A stretch of DNA of 64,000 bases from Advenella mimigardefordensis DPN7. GTDB taxonomy: Bacteria > Pseudomonadota > Gammaproteobacteria > Burkholderiales > Burkholderiaceae_B. The stretch lies in NCBI RefSeq assembly GCF_000521505.1, contig NZ_CP003915.1, forward strand, positions 3,782,001 to 3,846,000, read 5' to 3'. Position numbers and translations under genes: made by a program. This document shows, one piece after another, positions 10,976-19,072 of the stretch (positions within the stretch are counted from its first letter, which is position 1; each line of letters starts with the position of its first letter). The notes below the pieces were generated by a model. That model made no database searches. It saw only the letters and a program-made list of their open reading frames with translations, and was not told where the DNA came from.

Positions 10976-11827
10976 ATGTCTTACGACATTGTATTTCACT
11001 CTCTGGCCACCGTGGCCTATCTGCTGCTCAGTTTACTAATTTGGCGGCCCCTGATCCGCGCGCAAGGGCCGGTGCTGGCCCCCGGGATCGCCCACTGGCT
11101 GCTGGCCGCCGTCATTATTGTGCATGGCGTGGCCGTCCATCTGGCCATGCTGCAGGAACATTCGCTGCGCCTGTCCTGGTCGGTGGGCCTGTCGCTCACC
11201 ATCTGGCTGGGCATGATCGTCTTCTGGCTGGAAAACCTCATCAGCGACATTGGCGGCATCAAACTGCTGCTATTGCCCATTGCCGGGGTCATTTGCCTGC
11301 TGGCGGCTCTTTTTCCGGGCCACGACAGCCTGATTATTCCCGTGGTTGACGGCTATTTTCAGGTGCACCTGCTCATTTCTATCGGCGCCTACAGCCTGAT
11401 CGCCATTGCCGCTATCCAGGCGTTCCTCATGACCTCGCTGGACCGCTATCTGCACCAGCCGGTACAGGCACGCGCTGAACGCTCCGTGTTTGCCCGGGCG
11501 CTGGAAGAACAGCCGCCATTGCTGGTTCAGGAAAAAATCCTGTTTCGCCTGATCTGGATCGGCTTTGTTCTGCTGACCCTGTCCATTGTGACCGGCGTGG
11601 TCGTTTCCATGAGGCTCACCGGCGTACTGCTCCCCTTCGATCACAAAACCCTGTTCACCCTCATGTCCTGGGTCGTGTTCGGCCTGCTGCTACTGGGCCG
11701 CGCCCTGCGTGGCTGGCGCGGCCGCTTCGCGCTGCGCTGGACCCTGGTGGGCTTTGCCCTGCTAATGATTGCCTACACCGGCACCCGCTTTATTTTTGAC
11801 GTCATGCTACACAAAGGAGGTGCCTGA
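10976..11827 (+). CDS. Cytochrome c assembly / CcsA-like inner membrane protein (YpjD type)
   Basis: 283 residues with about eight membrane spans and the CcsA/CcmF/YpjD fold: a DGYFQVHLLISIGAYSLIAIAA stretch is typical, and the tail carries HKTLFTLMSWVVFGLLL, with histidines that in the family face heme. The role in cytochrome c biogenesis is family-based; YpjD-type members beside ffh are poorly characterised. I chose ATG 10976 (MSYDIVFHS) because the longer frame from 10877 adds a non-membrane tail that overlaps the ffh promoter region. The stop overlaps the next start by one base (TGATG), so translation is probably coupled. Confidence 0.88.
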   Translation: MSYDIVFHSLATVAYLLLSLLIWRPLIRAQGPVLAPGIAHWLLAAVIIVHGVAVHLAMLQEHSLRLSWSVGLSLTIWLGMIVFWLENLISDIGGIKLLLLPIAGVICLLAALFPGHDSLIIPVVDGYFQVHLLISIGAYSLIAIAAIQAFLMTSLDRYLHQPVQARAERSVFARALEEQPPLLVQEKILFRLIWIGFVLLTLSIVTGVVVSMRLTGVLLPFDHKTLFTLMSWVVFGLLLLGRALRGWRGRFALRWTLVGFALLMIAYTGTRFIFDVMLHKGGA

Positions 11828-12087
11828 TGCGCTTTATTATTACGATCGTCCTGCTTTGTGTCCTGTATCTGGTCTTGCGCCACTTTCTGCGCAGCTTTAT
11901 TCGCAAGCTGAGCGATGGCGCCGCAGCACAGGCCGCCCGCGCCTCAGGCACGGCGCCCTCCAGCGTGCGTGAAGAAGACATGGTGCAATGCGCTCACTGT
12001 GGCGTGTACCTGCCCGCATCTGAAGCCGTCACGCAACAGGGCCGCCAATGGTGCAGCCAGGAACATGCCCGGCTGGGAGCGAAATAA
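11827..12087 (+). CDS. PP0621-like small membrane protein with CxxC zinc knuckle
   Basis: 86 residues: an N-terminal membrane anchor (RFIITIVLLCVLYLVLRHFL), a basic linker, and a C-terminal CAHCGVYLP ... WCSQEHA knuckle, which fits a small treble-clef or zinc ribbon. Members of this family sit beside the CcsA-like gene and ffh in many beta- and gammaproteobacteria; the function is unknown. It overlaps the upstream stop by one base and has an AAAGGAGG ribosome binding site inside the end of the upstream gene (11814-11821). Confidence 0.85.
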   Translation: MRFIITIVLLCVLYLVLRHFLRSFIRKLSDGAAAQAARASGTAPSSVREEDMVQCAHCGVYLPASEAVTQQGRQWCSQEHARLGAK

Positions 12088-12164
12088 TCCGCGCCGGCGG
12101 CATCTTGCAGAAGAATATGCCGCCCGAAGATACGGCACGAAAGTAAGCTAATGACAGACGAAAT

Positions 12165-12782
12165 ATGCCTATGACCGAAAACCTTCAACTGGACCGCCAC
12201 GGCTGGCTGTGTCCTGGCCCCGGGGTTCGCCATATCCGCTCCCCCAACCAGGACCGCCGCCCTTCCCTGGAAAACATCTCTCTGCTGGTGATTCACAATA
12301 TCAGCCTGCCACCCAATCGATTCGGCGGGCTGCATGTACAGCAGCTCTTTACCAATACCCTGAACCCGCAGGCACACCCTTTCTTTGCACAGATTGCCGA
12401 CCTGCGCGTCTCGGCACATTTCTTTATCAAACGCAGCGGACGCATTATTCAGTTTGTGAGTACCGACAGACGCGCCTGGCACGCAGGAGTTTCACGTTTT
12501 GACGGGCGCGAGCGGTGCAATGACTTTTCTATCGGGATTGAGCTGGAAGGCACAGACTTCACCCCTTTTACTGACGAACAATACCTGCAACTGGCGGCAC
12601 TCACTACCGTCTTACGCGGCCGCTACACGCTTAAAGGCGTACGCGGCCACGAACACATCGCCCCCAAACGCAAAACCGACCCCGGGCCGTATTTTGACTG
12701 GCATTGGTATAAACGGCTGACGGGATGGGAATGGCGGCAGATGCCGGAAGGGATTGCGAGTCGGAGACTGGTAGGCGTTTAA
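12165..12782 (+). CDS. ampD: 1,6-anhydro-N-acetylmuramyl-L-alanine amidase AmpD
   Basis: Cytoplasmic zinc amidase of peptidoglycan recycling; it cuts the stem peptide from anhydro-muropeptides, and its loss typically derepresses ampC beta-lactamase where that is present. 205 residues, amidase_2 fold. The zinc ligands and catalytic residues are visible: VIHNIS (first His), the IGIELEG glutamate, and HEHIAPKRKTDPG (second His, Lys and Asp ligand). ATG 12165 and ATG 12171 are both possible starts. It follows the PP0621-like gene in the same direction after 77 bases. Confidence 0.95.
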   Translation: MPMTENLQLDRHGWLCPGPGVRHIRSPNQDRRPSLENISLLVIHNISLPPNRFGGLHVQQLFTNTLNPQAHPFFAQIADLRVSAHFFIKRSGRIIQFVSTDRRAWHAGVSRFDGRERCNDFSIGIELEGTDFTPFTDEQYLQLAALTTVLRGRYTLKGVRGHEHIAPKRKTDPGPYFDWHWYKRLTGWEWRQMPEGIASRRLVGV

Positions 12783-12822
12783 CCTACCCCACAAAATGCA
12801 ATAAGATTGTGGTTGCGATAAA

Positions 12823-12913
12823 GTGAACGGATTTGCCAAGGCCGTTCACAACCATTTCGTCATTTTCTCAGCTTATCTCTAATGACCGCACTTTCATAAA
12901 GCCAAGGTGCGGT
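12823..12913. terminator. Two hairpins between convergent ampD and the Bug gene
   Basis: GTGAACGG (12823-12830) pairs perfectly with CCGTTCAC (12842-12849), with further flanking pairing (TGGTTG with CAACCA). A second pair, ACCGCAC (12885-12891) / GTGCGGT (12907-12913), lies next to the end of the minus-strand gene. There is no long T run, so the terminator role is inferred from position. Confidence 0.5.
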
Positions 12914-12924
12914 GCTCTACCTAC

Positions 12925-13947
12925 TTAACGCGGCGCGATACCACTCGCCTGAATAGCGTCACCCCAGATCTTATTTTCTCGCTGAACGAATTGCTTGAAT
13001 TCGTCCACATTCGCTTCAATCGGTGTGAACCCCAACTGCCGAATTTTTGCCTGTACCTCAGGTTTTTTGAAATCCTTGGTGATTTGTGCATTGAGTTTTT
13101 CGACAATGTCTCGTGGTATCCCTGCCGGGCCGGATATGCCGACCCAGGCCGCCATATCAAAGTTTGTCAACCCTTGTTCCTCCAATGCAGGAACGTCCGG
13201 TGCAATCGATGAACGCTCTTTCGTAGAAATAGCCAAAGCACGAAGCCTGCCCGACTCAACAAAAGGCATACTTACCGACAAATCTGCAAAAATAAAATCA
13301 TATTGCTTGCCCACCAGGTCCGTCAGTGCCTGAGGCTGACCTTTGTAAGGAATATCAGTCAGTTTGGGCAACTTGGCGTTCTGGATAAACGCACCGCCCA
13401 TGACCTGACTCGTAGCCTGACCATAACCATAAGTTACACGATTAGCGTCTGTTTTCGCCGCCTCAATAAGATCTGCAGTTGTTAGATAAGGAGAGTCCTT
13501 GTTAACCAGAAGCAATGACGCTGCGCGCACCATAGGTGCAATATGCGTAAAGTCATTGAGATAATGATATGGCAGGTCTTTTATCAACCATGGATTTGAA
13601 GAGTTGATGCCACTGAAGCTTACAATCAGGGTATAGCCATCCGGCGCAGCCTTCTTCATTGCTTGCACACCTATTACCCCCTGAGCCCCGGGCTTATTAT
13701 CCACAATCACAGGCTTGCCCCACTCCTTGGCCATTCCTTCGGCTGCGATGCGGGCTAAAGTATCAGTGGCGCTTCCTGGTGGATTCGGTACGATTATCGT
13801 GATCTGACGGCTGGGATACACATCCATGGTGGTCGCTACCGCAGGCGAAATGATAGCAATTGGCATAAGCAGCGCCAGAATCCTCAATACCTCTCCAACA
13901 TCCGTCCTGCCGAGATGATTGCCTTTCATATTATTCTCCTGACTCAA
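12925..13947 (-). CDS. Bug/TctC family periplasmic solute-binding protein
   Basis: 340 residues. A signal peptide (MALLMPIAIISPAVA-like hydrophobic core after a charged head) is followed by the Bug-family hallmark start YPSRQITIIVPNPPGSATDTLAR, then VIVDNKPGAQGVIG and the later DFIFADLSVSMP and GLTNFDMAAWVG segments. Such proteins capture small carboxylates for tripartite tricarboxylate (TctAB) transporters, but many are orphans, as here: no TctA/TctB gene is nearby. The start overlaps the stop of the upstream RraA-like gene by four bases, so the two are one transcription unit, and the ligand is probably linked to that enzyme's substrate. Confidence 0.93.
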   Translation of the reverse strand: MSQENNMKGNHLGRTDVGEVLRILALLMPIAIISPAVATTMDVYPSRQITIIVPNPPGSATDTLARIAAEGMAKEWGKPVIVDNKPGAQGVIGVQAMKKAAPDGYTLIVSFSGINSSNPWLIKDLPYHYLNDFTHIAPMVRAASLLLVNKDSPYLTTADLIEAAKTDANRVTYGYGQATSQVMGGAFIQNAKLPKLTDIPYKGQPQALTDLVGKQYDFIFADLSVSMPFVESGRLRALAISTKERSSIAPDVPALEEQGLTNFDMAAWVGISGPAGIPRDIVEKLNAQITKDFKKPEVQAKIRQLGFTPIEANVDEFKQFVQRENKIWGDAIQASGIAPR

Positions 13948-14678
13948 ATTTTGCCGTAGAGAGAATCAAGGAAATCCTGCATAGTGCTTCCCTCTCTCTT
14001 CGTCAAAACGCTAATCCGCTCTTCATACAGTGCTATTTGTTCACAACGGTCTACAACGCGCTCAACCCAATCCCGAGGAACAAAGCAAACCCCTGTTTCA
14101 TCAGCAACCAAGAGATCCCCTGCGTTAACCTGGCAGCCGGCAATATTAACAGTGCCATTTATTTCGACCGTCGTGCACCTCCATTTCCCGGTCAGCGGCG
14201 TAACGTGACGAGACCAGACAGGAAAATCAATGCTGCGCGAACTACCAATATCACGAACACCTCCATCAACGATGGCAGCAGCCAGACCTTGATATTTGGC
14301 TATGGCGGCCATTAATCCACCCATATTTGACACATCCGGCACACCTTCGATTACCAGGGCCTGCCCAGGGTCGCATTGATTAATTCCTTCGATTTCTGAC
14401 ATCTTCCAGCTGCGGTTGCTCACATTAGTGAAAGCAGTCACGTCCTGCCTCACATTTCGCTGAGTGACGACCGTTGCAACGACCGTTCTATCAAGAGTTG
14501 GTCTTAGTGTTGTCGATCCAACCGTTCCCTCAAGCCCGAATTCGTCCAGAACATCAGAAACCAGCCCCGACAGATCTTCCAGCTTTTTTAATCTTTCAAT
14601 AAGACCTGGCGCAATAGGCTCGGGATTTTCCTTAACCTGAGCTGCCGGAACTCTACCTGTAAGAGTACGTATACGCAT
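13944..14678 (-). CDS. RraA / HMG-CHA aldolase family protein
   Basis: 244 residues of the RraA-like fold. The conserved core AIVDGGVRDIGSSRSIDFPVW carries the Arg-Asp pair of the family, preceded by GLMAAIAKYQG and followed by VNAGDLLVADETGV. Members outside the RNase E regulator subgroup are class II pyruvate aldolases (4-hydroxy-4-methyl-2-oxoglutarate or 4-carboxy-4-hydroxy-2-oxoadipate) of aromatic degradation; pairing with a Bug protein and a divergent LysR regulator favours such a catabolic role over RNase E control. It is the first gene of a two-gene operon reading away from the LysR gene. Confidence 0.87.
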   Translation of the reverse strand: MRIRTLTGRVPAAQVKENPEPIAPGLIERLKKLEDLSGLVSDVLDEFGLEGTVGSTTLRPTLDRTVVATVVTQRNVRQDVTAFTNVSNRSWKMSEIEGINQCDPGQALVIEGVPDVSNMGGLMAAIAKYQGLAAAIVDGGVRDIGSSRSIDFPVWSRHVTPLTGKWRCTTVEINGTVNIAGCQVNAGDLLVADETGVCFVPRDWVERVVDRCEQIALYEERISVLTKREGSTMQDFLDSLYGKI

Positions 14679-14812
14679 GATTTACATCTCCTCAATTTTC
14701 TATTGGGTTGCTTATGAATGATGTAATGGTAAGTTCCAATGGCGTTTCCAGATACAGATTGTGACAATGGCAGATATTTGAATTATTAATATCCCAAAAA
14801 AATGGAGGAGAG
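14679..14812. promoter_or_regulatory. Divergent promoter region between LysR gene and RraA-Bug operon
   Basis: A 134-base AT-rich spacer between two divergent starts, the usual site where a LysR-type regulator binds to control itself and its target. A GGAGGAGAG ribosome binding site precedes the LysR start. No exact T-N11-A operator was fixed by eye. Confidence 0.5.
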
Positions 14813-15751
14813 ATGTTTTCTCTTGATTCCGTAGAACTACGCCATATCAGATGTTTTGTCCGTGCTGCGAAACTGGGAAACATGTCCCGTGCGGCGCTGG
14901 AGAGCGATCTATCCCAGCCCGCATTCTCACTGAGGATACAGAAACTCGAAACTGCTCTTGGGGTACGGCTACTTCACCGTAATGGGCGTGGAATAGTGCC
15001 CACAGCGGCAGGAAACGCATTGTTTCAACAGGTTGAACCATTACTGAAAGCTTTAGATGAAGTCCTGACGGAAAGCGCGTCTCTTGAAAAACGGTCCCGT
15101 GCTGAAGTGGTCATTGGTATCGTACCCACCATGGCATATAGAGTCACGGAAACACTTAGCCCTGGCAATCTTGCGCTATTTTCCTCGCCAATCCGCATCG
15201 TTGAAGGGTTTAGCGGACACCTCAAGACATGGCTGGCGCAAGGCGATATTGACCTGGCAATCTGTTCGTCCATTTCACACAATGCAAGTGTGAAACAAAT
15301 CCCCGTCGGGGTAGAGCCATTGGAACTTGTAGGTAGCTACTTCGGATTGCTGTCCCGCGATGGGGTAAAACTACGCGAGCTTGAAGCGTTACCTCTTATC
15401 GTTGGCAGTCGACAGCATTCGATCAGAAAACGTCTGGAGAAAACGGCTGATGAAAACGGTGTAAAGTTGAAGACCGCTTATGAAGTGGACGGTCTTGACG
15501 CACAATTGCGATACGCGGCCAAAGGGCTGGGGTTCGCCGTTTTACCGCGTGGAACCATATCGGGCTTCGGATATTCCAAGATTCTGAAGAGTCGGATAAT
15601 CATCGAACCACTCATTCCGATCCATATCGTCGTGGCTTCACTACCTCACATAGAAAACCAAAAACCACACGTGGCACAGCTACGAGATGAATTGGTACAG
15701 CGCGTTAGCGCTACATTGTCGCAACATCCATTGGCTGAAAAGATCGCCTGA
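14813..15751 (+). CDS. LysR family transcriptional regulator
   Basis: 312 residues with a classical N-terminal winged helix-turn-helix (VELRHIRCFVRAAKLGNMSRAALESDLSQPAFSLRIQKLE, read in pieces from residue 6) and a type 2 periplasmic-binding-like effector domain. A strong GGAGGAGAG site lies a few bases before ATG 14813. It is divergent from the RraA-Bug operon, which is very probably its target; the coinducer is unknown, perhaps a ring-cleavage or dicarboxylate intermediate. Confidence 0.92.
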   Translation: MFSLDSVELRHIRCFVRAAKLGNMSRAALESDLSQPAFSLRIQKLETALGVRLLHRNGRGIVPTAAGNALFQQVEPLLKALDEVLTESASLEKRSRAEVVIGIVPTMAYRVTETLSPGNLALFSSPIRIVEGFSGHLKTWLAQGDIDLAICSSISHNASVKQIPVGVEPLELVGSYFGLLSRDGVKLRELEALPLIVGSRQHSIRKRLEKTADENGVKLKTAYEVDGLDAQLRYAAKGLGFAVLPRGTISGFGYSKILKSRIIIEPLIPIHIVVASLPHIENQKPHVAQLRDELVQRVSATLSQHPLAEKIA

Positions 15752-15877
15752 CTGCTGTCGTATCAAGGCTTGCGAAAATGCTGCTACGGATTCTTATAAT
15801 CGCGCGGCAACAGCGTTCACTTCAGATATTGATATTTGCAGTCAGAAGGCCACTTTCCGCATACCGCCACCGCCAAG

Positions 15878-15918
15878 AAAAAAGCAGCCCAGGCATTTAA
15901 CCTGAGGCTGCTTTTTTT
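15878..15918. terminator. Bidirectional terminator between LysR gene and htpG
   Basis: AAAAAAGCAGCCCAGG (15878-15893) pairs with CCTGAGGCTGCTTTTTT (15901-15917), interrupted by one bulged A, with a 7-base loop. A runs on one side and T runs on the other make it work for both convergent genes. It lies 24 bases past the htpG stop. Confidence 0.9.
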
Positions 15919-15941
15919 ACCGCGACTTAAACCGCTAAGAC

Positions 15942-17855
15942 TTAGCTCTTCAACAACAACCCATTCAACCGTTTCACATACGCAGCCGGATCGGCAATTT
16001 GCGCGCCTTCGGCCAGCATGGCCTGATCCAGCAGCACGTGGGCCCAGTCGTCAAACGCGTCGCCTTCTGTTCCCTTGATTTTTTCAATCAGGGCATGCTC
16101 TGGATTAATCTCCAGCACAGGCTTGATATCCGGTGTTTCCTGACCCGCAGCCTTCAACAAGCGCAGCAGGTGCGGGCTCACGTCGTTCTGGCCAACCACC
16201 ACGCAGGCGGGAGAATCTACCAGACGGTTGGTGACTTTCACTTCCTTCACAGACTCGCCCAGAGACGTTTTCAGGCGCTCCAGCAAAGGCTTGAGTGACT
16301 CGGCCACTTCTTCCTGATGCTTTTTCTCTGCTTCATCCGTGAGCTTGTCCAGATCCAGGCCGCCTTTGGCGACTGATACAAAAGACTTGCCGTCGAACTG
16401 ACGGAAGTGTGAAAGCATCCACTCGTCCACGCGGTCAGACAACAACAGCACTTCCAGACCTTTCTTGCGGAAGATTTCCAGATGCGGACTGTTTTTGGCT
16501 GCAGCAAAGGTATCTGCCGTCACATAGTAAATCGCGTCCTGGCCTTCTTTCATGCGAGAGATATAGTCGGCCAGCGTAACGTTCTGGATGGCATCGTCGT
16601 TATGCGTAGAGGCAAAACGCAGCAGCTTGGCAATACGCTCCTGGTTAGCCATGTCCTCGCCCGTACCTTCTTTGATCACCTGACCAAATTCTGTCCAGAA
16701 ACCGGCATAATCTTCAGGACGGTTTTCTGCCAGATCTTCCAGCAGGCTCAGGATACGCTTGGTTGAGCCTTCACGGATAGACTTCACATCGCGACTTTCT
16801 TGAAGGATTTCACGAGAGACGTTCAGCGGCAGGTCGGCAGAATCAATCACCCCACGCACAAAACGCAGGTAGGATGGCAGCAACTGCTCGGCGTCATCCA
16901 TAATGAAAACACGTTTGACATACAGCTTCACACCACGGCGCGCATCACGATCGTAAAGATCAAATGGCGCGTGTTTAGGCAAATATAGCAACTGTGTATA
17001 TTCGCTGCGGCCCTCTACACGGTTATGTGTCCAGGCCAGCGGCTCTTCAAAATCGTGGCTAACGTGCTTATAGAACTCGGTATATTGCTCGTCTGTAATC
17101 TCGTTTTTGGCGCGAGTCCACAACGCGCTGGCCTGGTTGATGGTTTCCCACTCGTCTTTCTTAACCTGCTCGCCCTTCTCTGAATCGTACTCTTCCTTTT
17201 GCATGAGCACCGGCAGGGAGATATGATCGGAATAGCGGCGCAGCACTTCGCGCAGCTTCCAGCCGCTTAAGAAATCATCCTCTTCGGCGCGCAGATGCAG
17301 CGTCACGCTGGTACCGCGCTCTGCTTTTTCTGTATCGGCAACAGTAAACTCGCCCTGCCCTTCAGACTCCCAGAACACCGCCTGGTCTACCGGCTCGCCG
17401 GCACGACGGCTAACGACCGTAACCTTGTCGGCAACAATAAACGAAGAATAAAAACCCACGCCGAACTGGCCGATGAGCTGAGCGTCTTTCTGCTTGTCGC
17501 CGGACAGCTGAGAGAAAAATTCCTTGGTGCCGGAACGGGCAATCGTACCCAGGTTGGCCACTGCCTCGGCCTTGGTCAAACCGATACCGTTGTCAGCAAT
17601 GGTGATGGTACGCGCTTCCTTGTCGTAGCTCACGCGGATCTCCAGATCGGCGCCGCCTTCGAGCAACTCGGGCTTATCAATCGCCTCGAAACGCAGCTTA
17701 TCGCAGGCGTCTGACGCATTGGAGACCAGCTCGCGCAGGAAAATTTCCTTATTGCTGTACAGGGAATGAATCATCAAATGCAGAAGCTGCTTTACTTCTG
17801 TCTGGAAACCCAGCGTTTCCTCTGCTTTTTTCACGGTAGTATCGGATTGACTCAT
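15942..17855 (-). CDS. htpG: Chaperone protein HtpG (Hsp90)
   Basis: Cytoplasmic ATP-dependent chaperone. 637 residues, normal for bacterial Hsp90. The GHKL ATPase domain shows [22 protein letters not shown] and [10 protein letters not shown]; the middle domain carries the phosphate-sensing arginine region ([14 protein letters not shown]); the C-terminal dimerisation domain follows. The gene is isolated, with a heat-shock-type promoter upstream and a bidirectional terminator downstream. Confidence 0.98.
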   Translation of the reverse strand: MSQSDTTVKKAEETLGFQTEVKQLLHLMIHSLYSNKEIFLRELVSNASDACDKLRFEAIDKPELLEGGADLEIRVSYDKEARTITIADNGIGLTKAEAVANLGTIARSGTKEFFSQLSGDKQKDAQLIGQFGVGFYSSFIVADKVTVVSRRAGEPVDQAVFWESEGQGEFTVADTEKAERGTSVTLHLRAEEDDFLSGWKLREVLRRYSDHISLPVLMQKEEYDSEKGEQVKKDEWETINQASALWTRAKNEITDEQYTEFYKHVSHDFEEPLAWTHNRVEGRSEYTQLLYLPKHAPFDLYDRDARRGVKLYVKRVFIMDDAEQLLPSYLRFVRGVIDSADLPLNVSREILQESRDVKSIREGSTKRILSLLEDLAENRPEDYAGFWTEFGQVIKEGTGEDMANQERIAKLLRFASTHNDDAIQNVTLADYISRMKEGQDAIYYVTADTFAAAKNSPHLEIFRKKGLEVLLLSDRVDEWMLSHFRQFDGKSFVSVAKGGLDLDKLTDEAEKKHQEEVAESLKPLLERLKTSLGESVKEVKVTNRLVDSPACVVVGQNDVSPHLLRLLKAAGQETPDIKPVLEINPEHALIEKIKGTEGDAFDDWAHVLLDQAMLAEGAQIADPAAYVKRLNGLLLKS

Positions 17856-17943
17856 GGTAAGTTTTCGTTAGATTGGATAGAAAATGGTGAAAAATGGGGC
17901 AAAACGGCCTGTTTTAAGGTGGTTTTGCCCTCGTATCCGATAG

Positions 17944-17971
17944 TAGTGGGGATGGTGGGAGGGTTTTCAAG
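17944..17971 (-). promoter_or_regulatory. Sigma-32-type promoter of htpG
   Basis: On the minus strand CTTGAAA (plus-strand complement 17965-17971) is followed after 13 bases by CCCCACTA (complement 17944-17951), close to the RpoH consensus CTTGAAA-N13-CCCCATNT. It lies 89-116 bases upstream of the htpG start, as expected for a heat-shock gene. Confidence 0.75.
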
Positions 17972-18052
17972 GGGAAAAGTGGGAAATTAGCTAGGAAACA
18001 GGGATTTTTTATGGAGAGGCCTGCAATAATGGCGCAACAAAAAGAATATGGG

Positions 18053-18058
18053 TATAAT
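18053..18058 (+). promoter_or_regulatory. Probable -10 box of tRNA-Leu
   Basis: An exact TATAAT 36 bases before the first base of the mature tRNA. The matching -35 region (about 18030) is weak, so the assignment rests on the -10 and its distance only. Confidence 0.4.
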
Positions 18059-18094
18059 TCCGCTCTTATCTCTGCAACATACCCTCCATACCCC

Positions 18095-18179
18095 GCCCGG
18101 GTGGTGAAATTGGTAGACGCAGGGGACTCAAAATCCCCCGCCGCAAGGCGTGCCGGTTCGATTCCGGCCCCGGGCACCA
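18095..18179 (+). tRNA. tRNA-Leu (anticodon CAA)
   Basis: An 85-base class II tRNA with encoded CCA. The acceptor stem GCCCGGG pairs with CCCGGGC; the D arm contains TGGTGAAATTGGTAGACGC; the anticodon stem GGGGA/TCCCC encloses CTCAAAA with anticodon CAA (reads UUG); there is a long variable arm (GCCGCAAGGCG) and a T arm GCCGGTTCGATTCCGGC. Its 3' 54 bases (18126-18179) are repeated twice further right, so it is the integration target of the accessory block. Confidence 0.97.
18126..18179 (+). repeat. att site copy 1 (3' end of tRNA-Leu)
   Basis: The 54 bases from the anticodon loop to CCA are identical to 26511-26564 and differ at one base from 53750-53803. This is the usual attachment core of tyrosine-recombinase islands that insert into tRNA genes and rebuild the 3' end. 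The upstream flank here is true tRNA sequence, so this is the outermost left junction. Confidence 0.9.
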
Positions 18180-18323
18180 GCTTAAAATTCCTAGTGTTTA
18201 TAAGGCTCTAGCGCGATTTATAGCTTCTACCCCAACACTGGGGGGATTTCCCAAGATTGCGAGTTAGGTACAGTTTCGGTACACTGGTGAAGCGCCGCGT
18301 GCACTTTTGGAGCTTTTCCTCAC

Positions 18324-18435
18324 ATGGCAACCATCGTCAAAACCCCTTCTGGAACCTGGAAAGCCGTCATTCGCAAGACCGGCTGTGGCCTACCACATCT
18401 AAACATATAGAACAAAGCGCGACGCAGAAGACTAG
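18324..18435 (+). pseudogene. Tyrosine integrase N-terminus, frameshifted remnant
   Basis: Starting 145 bases after the tRNA, ATG 18324 opens MATIVKTPSGTWKAVIRKTG, the standard N-terminus (AP2-like DNA-binding arm) of tRNA-targeting phage/island integrases. The frame then slips twice: WPTTSK is read at 18386-18403 in another frame and RTKRDAED at 18409-18432 in a third, with TAG at 18433 where the family has Trp. No catalytic domain follows. It is clearly decayed by small deletions. Bases 18436-18770 hold nothing else recognisable. Confidence 0.75.
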
Positions 18436-18770
18436 GCGAGCACCAGCTGAACGGATAATTGGTCGAAGATGCTTCACGAAGTTATGCCGAACTCAGCAAA
18501 TTGTGAATTTATCTGCGCCAGCGGTGCATGATCGAGTCAAGCACTTTCCACCTTCCTGGAACGCGGCCCATCGCCTGATTGAAATTATCGAAACGGCTTA
18601 TTTTAAGCCATCACTGTCAGAATATTAACAAAACCAGCCCGAAGCTAAATGCTGTCAGCAATCTTCTGTATTCTTGCCTGCGCCTCCTATGGAAGGATCA
18701 AGCGGGTGACTTAATCCTTCCACGCAGATCTATCCAAAAAAAGCTCTGCCAGTTACTTAAAAAATTAAAA

Positions 18771-19031
18771 CTACCTTTTTCTTAACATTTTTGCAGTCTC
18801 TTCCATTTCTACTCGATCCATTGAATGTTGAAGTGAGTTTTCCTCTAACGCTTGTTGCTGCAACATACACCGTTCAAAATTCGGACTCCCTGGCTGAATG
18901 CCTAAGTTGATGCATTCTTTACGAAAGTTATCCGCTTCCATCTGATCCAATGTGTCACATCCAGTCAATGCCGCAGCCATAACCAGGCCACTCATCAGCA
19001 ACATACTTTTCAATCGATTTTTCGCAAACAT
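18771..19031 (-). CDS. Small lipoprotein of unknown function
   Basis: 86 residues. A signal peptide with lipobox LTGC (MLLMSGLVMAAALTGC) gives a mature lipoprotein of about 62 residues, which contains the CINLGIQPGSPNFERCMLQQ segment with two cysteines and then a charged helical tail. It lies directly downstream of the autotransporter protease gene on the same strand (41-base gap), so it may be cotranscribed with it. I do not recognise a function. Confidence 0.75.
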   Translation of the reverse strand: MFAKNRLKSMLLMSGLVMAAALTGCDTLDQMEADNFRKECINLGIQPGSPNFERCMLQQQALEENSLQHSMDRVEMEETAKMLRKR

Positions 19032-19072
19032 TCATATCCTTTACTATAAATTTCAACAAGTTAAACATTTTC

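Noticed and set aside
17914..18177. Minus-strand frame of 87 codons beside tRNA-Leu
   Set aside because: Its N-terminus is the antisense of the tRNA itself, and it runs over the htpG promoter.
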